This document shows positions 33,007 to 36,840 of a DNA stretch of 36,840 nucleotides, one piece after another; the first letter of the stretch is position 1; every line of letters starts with the position of its first letter. The DNA comes from DATKXO01 sp035528995. Its GTDB lineage: Bacteria; Planctomycetota; Phycisphaerae; UBA1845. The notes beneath the pieces are model-generated. The model ran no database searches, had not been told where the DNA came from, and worked only from the letters and a program-made list of their open reading frames with translations. The stretch spans positions 1 to 36,840 of the forward strand of contig DATKXO010000018.1 of NCBI GenBank assembly GCA_035528995.1, written 5' to 3'. The translations under genes were made by a program, and so were the position numbers.

Positions 33007-36000
33007 ATGTTCCGTGCATCGAAGCGGATAATCCAAAAGATTCGTGCGCACCCGTGCACACCAAGGCCCCCCTCGCATGGCCTCCGGCGGGCGTGCTTGC
33101 TCCGAGCGCCCCTGCTCTGCCTTCTTTGGGGGGTCGCCAGCGCCGCCGCCGGCCCCGCCCAACACGACCTCACCGAGTCCTGGCGTTGGCGCGAGTTCAC
33201 CGCCGAGGACGGCCTGCCCTCCAACCGAATCAACGCCATCTGCGAGGCCGACGACGGCACGGTCTGGGTGTCCACTTTCTCGGGACTGGCCTGTTTTGAT
33301 GGGTTTCGCTGGCGGGCAATGGGGCCTGCTCAAGGACTCCCGAGAAAGGACGGCGCAGCCGTCTCGGCCGACGACTCCCGTGGAGTCCTGGTGGTCATGG
33401 ACTCCGAGCTGTACCGCGGAGACCAAAGCGGCTTTTCTCGCGTTTCGTTGCCGGCCGAGGGTGCGGCCCACCGGGTTGTCCAGGCCGCCCCGCTCGGGCG
33501 AAACGCGCTCCTGCTCCTGACGCGCGACCGGCAAACCGCCAGGTTCGGGCTGTTCCGCCTGGAGCAGGACAGCCTCACGCGGTTCCCCGGCCCCGATGAC
33601 GCCGAACCGTACACTCTCTGGCGCACCTCAGGGAATGACCTGTTCATTTGCGCGTCGGCCGGGGTTTACCGTTGGCGGGAGGGACGGTGGGAACACCGCA
33701 TGGCCATCCCCACGGAACCCGGCCGCATCCCCATTCCAACCATGCGCGGGAGCGTCCAGGAAGATGAAGTCTTGCTCTGGATCGACCACCCCCAATCGAT
33801 GCGCGGCATCTGGCAATCGAAGGCCGGCGGGCCGCCCAGCCTGAGCCTGAAAGCGGAGTACGGAAGCCCCGCGGCTCTGGCGGCCGGCCCGGACGCTACC
33901 GTGATCGAGGTCCACGATTCGGGAGCGGTCCAGATTCGCCGCGACGACACCTGGTCCCAACTGGACAACATTCCACCGCAGTTGGCCTCGGCTCGGTGCA
34001 TGCGGTTTCAGTCGAACGGTGACCTCTGGGTGGGAACGGATCACGGGCTCTTCGTCTACCAGGCCACGTCCAGGCTGTGGGAACATTGGAAGAACCCGGC
34101 CGCCGACAGCGGCAACCGTGTCCATGAAATCATCGAAACGGGCGACGGCAGCATCTGGATCGCCTCCAGCGACGGCGTCGAGATTAGGACCCCCGACGGG
34201 CGCGTCGAGCGCATTACCGAGATCGACGGCGTGAGTGTTCGCAACTCCACCGGTCTCGCGGTGGACGGGGCCGGAAACGTCTGGCTGACCAGTGGTGCGG
34301 CTTACCAGGGGGCCTTCCGGTTCGATGGCTCGACCTGGTCCTATTTCGGTCCGCAGCAGGGGCTCACCGGTGTGCGCCACAAGGTTCGAACCGATCGACG
34401 GGGACGCCCCTGGTTTCTCGGGCTCGGCTCCGTAGCGGGCCTGCACCAGAGTGAAGGTGGTGGGGCCGCCGTCTACCTGGGAGACCGCTTTGAGCACTGG
34501 ACCACCGCAAACGGTCTCCTGCACGACCGCGTTTATGCATTCGCCGAAGGGCACCAGGGCGAACTGTGGTTCGGCACCTGGGCCGGCCTGAGCCGCTGCA
34601 AAAACGGTGAGTGGACCCACTGGACCGCCGACGACGGACTGCGAGATGAACGAATCTGGGCCTTGGCCGTGGATGATGACGACACCCTCTGGTTCTCGGA
34701 TCGCCTCTGCGGCCTGGGGTCCATTCGGGCGGACAGCCCGTGTTATCTCTCCATCGACGACGAAGCCGTCAGCAACGAAGTCTGGGACATCCGATCCGAC
34801 CCGTTGGGAGGAATCTGGGCCTCCTGTCGCGGCGGCGCCATCAGATTGAACGACGGCCGCAGGTACACCTTCCCGGCCAGGGACGGCATCGGACGGCTCA
34901 ACCTCTGGCCCATCCTGGCCACCAACCACCGCGTCCTGATCGGCACGCTCGGGGCGGGCACGGCCGTCCTGGACCGCGACGAGCTCGAACGGTCCGTCCT
35001 GAACGTCGAGGTGGCCGAACCACTGATCAGCGACCGGGCTGTCACCCTGGGCTGGCACGCCGCGGCCCGCCAGGCCCATATTGGCTCGCACGAGATCGAC
35101 ACGCGCTACCGACTCGACCACGGTGAGTGGTCCAAGTGGTCGCTTGCCCGTCAGGCCACCGTTGACGTCGGCCCCGGTCGCCACGCCGTCACGGTGCAGG
35201 CCAGGAGCCGCCTGGCCGAATCGCCGCTCGCGGCGCATGAGTTCTCTTTCGCTGTGCCCGTCCCCATCTATCGCCACCCCTTGGTGTTGACCTTGACGGC
35301 CGCAACGCTCCTCGTGCTTGCATCCTCGACCGTGCTGGTCACCGTCCGGCGTCGTCAGCACGACCGGGCCCAGCGGGAGAGCGAAGAGCGCTTTCGGCAG
35401 ATCGCCGAGAACAGCAACCAGGTCTACTGGCTCACGGATTGGAAGAAGGGCGAGCTGCTCTATGTGAATCCCGCCTACGAGAGGGTCTTCGGCCGGTCCT
35501 GCCAAAGCCTGTATGAGAACCGCCGGAGCTGGATCGACGCCATTCATCCCCAGGACCGTGACCGCGTGGACGAAGTCTTTGCCCGAAAGGGCAAGCGGGG
35601 CGAGTACACCGACGAGGAGTACAGGATCGTCGGGCCCGACGGCAGCCTGCGCTGGGTACATGATCGTTCATTCCCCATACGCGATGCGGCCGGGGAGGTC
35701 TATCGCTGGGTGGGCGTGGCCGAGGACGTCACCGAGCGCAAGCGAGCCGAGAGCGCCCTGCGCGTGCGTGAGGAACAGCTTGCCAACGCCAATCGGATGT
35801 TGCAGCTCGTTCTGGACGCTATTCCCGTGCGAGTCTTCTGGAAAGACCGGGACCACTACTACCTGGGCTGCAATCGCCTTTTGGCCAGGGACGCCGGGCT
35901 CGACGATCCCCAGGAACTCGTCGGTCGGGACGATTTCGCGATGGTATGGCGCGACCGGGCCGAACGCTATCGGGCCGACGACCGTAAGGTCATGGAGACC

Positions 36001-36840
36001 CTCCAGCCCAAACTCAACTACGAGGAACCGCAGACCACGCCGGACGGTCGGACCATCTGGCTCCAGACCAGCAAGATCCCACTACAGGACGGCAAGGGAA
36101 ACGTCGTCGGCGTGCTCGGAACCTATGAGGACATCACCGACCGCAAGCGGGCCGAGGAAGCTCTGCGCCTCACCCAGTTCTCGGTGGACCGTACGGCCGA
36201 CAGTGTCTTCTGGATGGGGCCGGACGCACGATTCGCCTACGTGAACGATGCCGCCTGCCGCATGCTGGGGTACTCACGCCAAGAGCTGCTCCACATGACC
36301 GTCCACGACGTCGATCCGGGTTTCCCGCCCGAAATCTGGCCGGCTCACTGGAGCGAGATCAGGGACCGCGGATCCTTCACCGTGGAATCCCGCAACCGCG
36401 CCAAGGACGGTCGGGTCTTCCCTGTCGAGATCACGGTCAATTTCCTGGAATTCGAAGGCAAGGAATACAATTGCGCCTACGTGCGCGACATCACCGACCG
36501 AAAGCGCGCGGAAGAGGCCCTGATCGAGTCCGAGGAAAAGTACCGCCGCGTGTTCGAAGAGTCCCGCGATGCCATCTACATCAGCTCACCCGCCGGACGG
36601 CTGCTGGACATCAATGAGGCCGGCGTCCGACTCTTCGGTTACGCGTCCAAGGAGGAAGTCCTCGACGTGGACATCGCCCGCGATCTGTTTGTCGACCCGC
36701 AAGACCGCCTCTCGTCACTCCGCGCCGTGGCCGAGCGCGGCTTCGTCCAGGACCTCGAGTTGCGCGTCAAAGACAGGCAGGGCAACGAGTTGACCGTCCT
36801 GGAGACGGCGACGGCCGTCCGAGACGATGCCGGCAAGGTG
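33007..36840 (+). CDS. Membrane sensor: periplasmic propeller, Y_Y_Y domain, four PAS domains; partial (3' end off window)
   Basis: The frame stays open for 1278 codons to the window edge. A signal-type segment (LLRAPLLCLLWGVASAAAG) follows a basic leader. Next come Reg_prop-type two-component propeller repeats up to about residue 650, such as SNRINAICEADDGTVWVSTF, GDGSIWIASSDGV and DERIWALAVDDDDTLWFSD. A Y_Y_Y domain (about 660-754) and one membrane helix (about 757-780) follow. The cytoplasmic part holds four PAS domains, three ending in D(V/I)T(D/E)RKRAE linkers; the fourth is cut at the edge. A histidine kinase or GGDEF output beyond the window is expected but unseen. The ATG at 33007 has GGGGAGG upstream. 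The deiminase gene precedes it on the same strand. Confidence 0.92.
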   Translation, partial: MFRASKRIIQKIRAHPCTPRPPSHGLRRACLLRAPLLCLLWGVASAAAGPAQHDLTESWRWREFTAEDGLPSNRINAICEADDGTVWVSTFSGLACFDGFRWRAMGPAQGLPRKDGAAVSADDSRGVLVVMDSELYRGDQSGFSRVSLPAEGAAHRVVQAAPLGRNALLLLTRDRQTARFGLFRLEQDSLTRFPGPDDAEPYTLWRTSGNDLFICASAGVYRWREGRWEHRMAIPTEPGRIPIPTMRGSVQEDEVLLWIDHPQSMRGIWQSKAGGPPSLSLKAEYGSPAALAAGPDATVIEVHDSGAVQIRRDDTWSQLDNIPPQLASARCMRFQSNGDLWVGTDHGLFVYQATSRLWEHWKNPAADSGNRVHEIIETGDGSIWIASSDGVEIRTPDGRVERITEIDGVSVRNSTGLAVDGAGNVWLTSGAAYQGAFRFDGSTWSYFGPQQGLTGVRHKVRTDRRGRPWFLGLGSVAGLHQSEGGGAAVYLGDRFEHWTTANGLLHDRVYAFAEGHQGELWFGTWAGLSRCKNGEWTHWTADDGLRDERIWALAVDDDDTLWFSDRLCGLGSIRADSPCYLSIDDEAVSNEVWDIRSDPLGGIWASCRGGAIRLNDGRRYTFPARDGIGRLNLWPILATNHRVLIGTLGAGTAVLDRDELERSVLNVEVAEPLISDRAVTLGWHAAARQAHIGSHEIDTRYRLDHGEWSKWSLARQATVDVGPGRHAVTVQARSRLAESPLAAHEFSFAVPVPIYRHPLVLTLTAATLLVLASSTVLVTVRRRQHDRAQRESEERFRQIAENSNQVYWLTDWKKGELLYVNPAYERVFGRSCQSLYENRRSWIDAIHPQDRDRVDEVFARKGKRGEYTDEEYRIVGPDGSLRWVHDRSFPIRDAAGEVYRWVGVAEDVTERKRAESALRVREEQLANANRMLQLVLDAIPVRVFWKDRDHYYLGCNRLLARDAGLDDPQELVGRDDFAMVWRDRAERYRADDRKVMETLQPKLNYEEPQTTPDGRTIWLQTSKIPLQDGKGNVVGVLGTYEDITDRKRAEEALRLTQFSVDRTADSVFWMGPDARFAYVNDAACRMLGYSRQELLHMTVHDVDPGFPPEIWPAHWSEIRDRGSFTVESRNRAKDGRVFPVEITVNFLEFEGKEYNCAYVRDITDRKRAEEALIESEEKYRRVFEESRDAIYISSPAGRLLDINEAGVRLFGYASKEEVLDVDIARDLFVDPQDRLSSLRAVAERGFVQDLELRVKDRQGNELTVLETATAVRDDAGKV

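Noticed and set aside
33628..35661. Minus-strand open frame of 677 codons
   Set aside because: It is antisense to the PAS sensor, whose propeller and Y_Y_Y repeats are unmistakable.

Overview
The window is GC-rich bacterial chromosome, most likely from a planctomycete and perhaps a Phycisphaerae-like lineage. That reading rests on three things: exported proteins carrying dockerin-like D-x-D-x-D-G-D-V-D-L repeats, a MoxR/DUF58/BatA/large-VWA operon combined with a coiled-coil zinc-motif protein, and a multidomain protein with a zinc ribbon, DUF4190-like membrane segments and a pseudopilin-like end. The taxonomy is inference; there is no rRNA gene here. I saw no tRNA, insertion sequence, phage gene or CRISPR array.

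Layout: (1) 1-4095 is housekeeping: the start of an S4-less TlyA/FtsJ-type methyltransferase, ribosomal protein S20, a TPR protein, and divergently the formyl-methionine pair def-fmt. (2) 4145-9270 is a four-gene minus-strand cluster of exported proteins behind one good promoter: a six-repeat dockerin-like protein, a lipoprotein with a metzincin-like HExxH motif, and two tandemly duplicated secreted helical proteins of a family I do not recognise. (3) 9323-22091 is an eight-gene minus-strand cluster: coiled-coil/zinc-motif membrane protein, iron-type ABC binding protein, its permease, NHL-propeller lipoprotein, a 1052-residue membrane VWA protein, MoxR ATPase, DUF58 protein and BatA-like VWA protein. 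Stop/start overlaps link binding protein to permease and NHL to VWA. No ABC ATPase is present. (4) 22338-25302 holds an alpha/beta hydrolase and, divergently, an alpha-glucan phosphorylase. (5) 25347-30685 runs on the minus strand: rarA, 5-formyl-THF cyclo-ligase (overlapping rarA by GTGA), the zinc-ribbon/DUF4190 membrane protein, and a secreted seven-repeat FG-GAP protein with a dockerin-like tail. (6) 31071-36840 on the plus strand holds a secreted peptidylarginine-deiminase-like enzyme with a dockerin-like tail and a large membrane sensor (ligand propeller, Y_Y_Y domain, membrane helix, four PAS domains) that runs off the window.

How they may work together: the 9-22 kb cluster looks like a MoxR-VWA chaperone-like system assembled at the membrane and tied genetically to a transporter-like pair. 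The 4-9 kb cluster and the three dockerin-tailed proteins point to substantial investment in cell-surface or exported proteins. The least described parts are the duplicated secreted family with its HExxH partner, the ATPase-less transporter pair inside the MoxR operon, and the PPAD-like deiminase.
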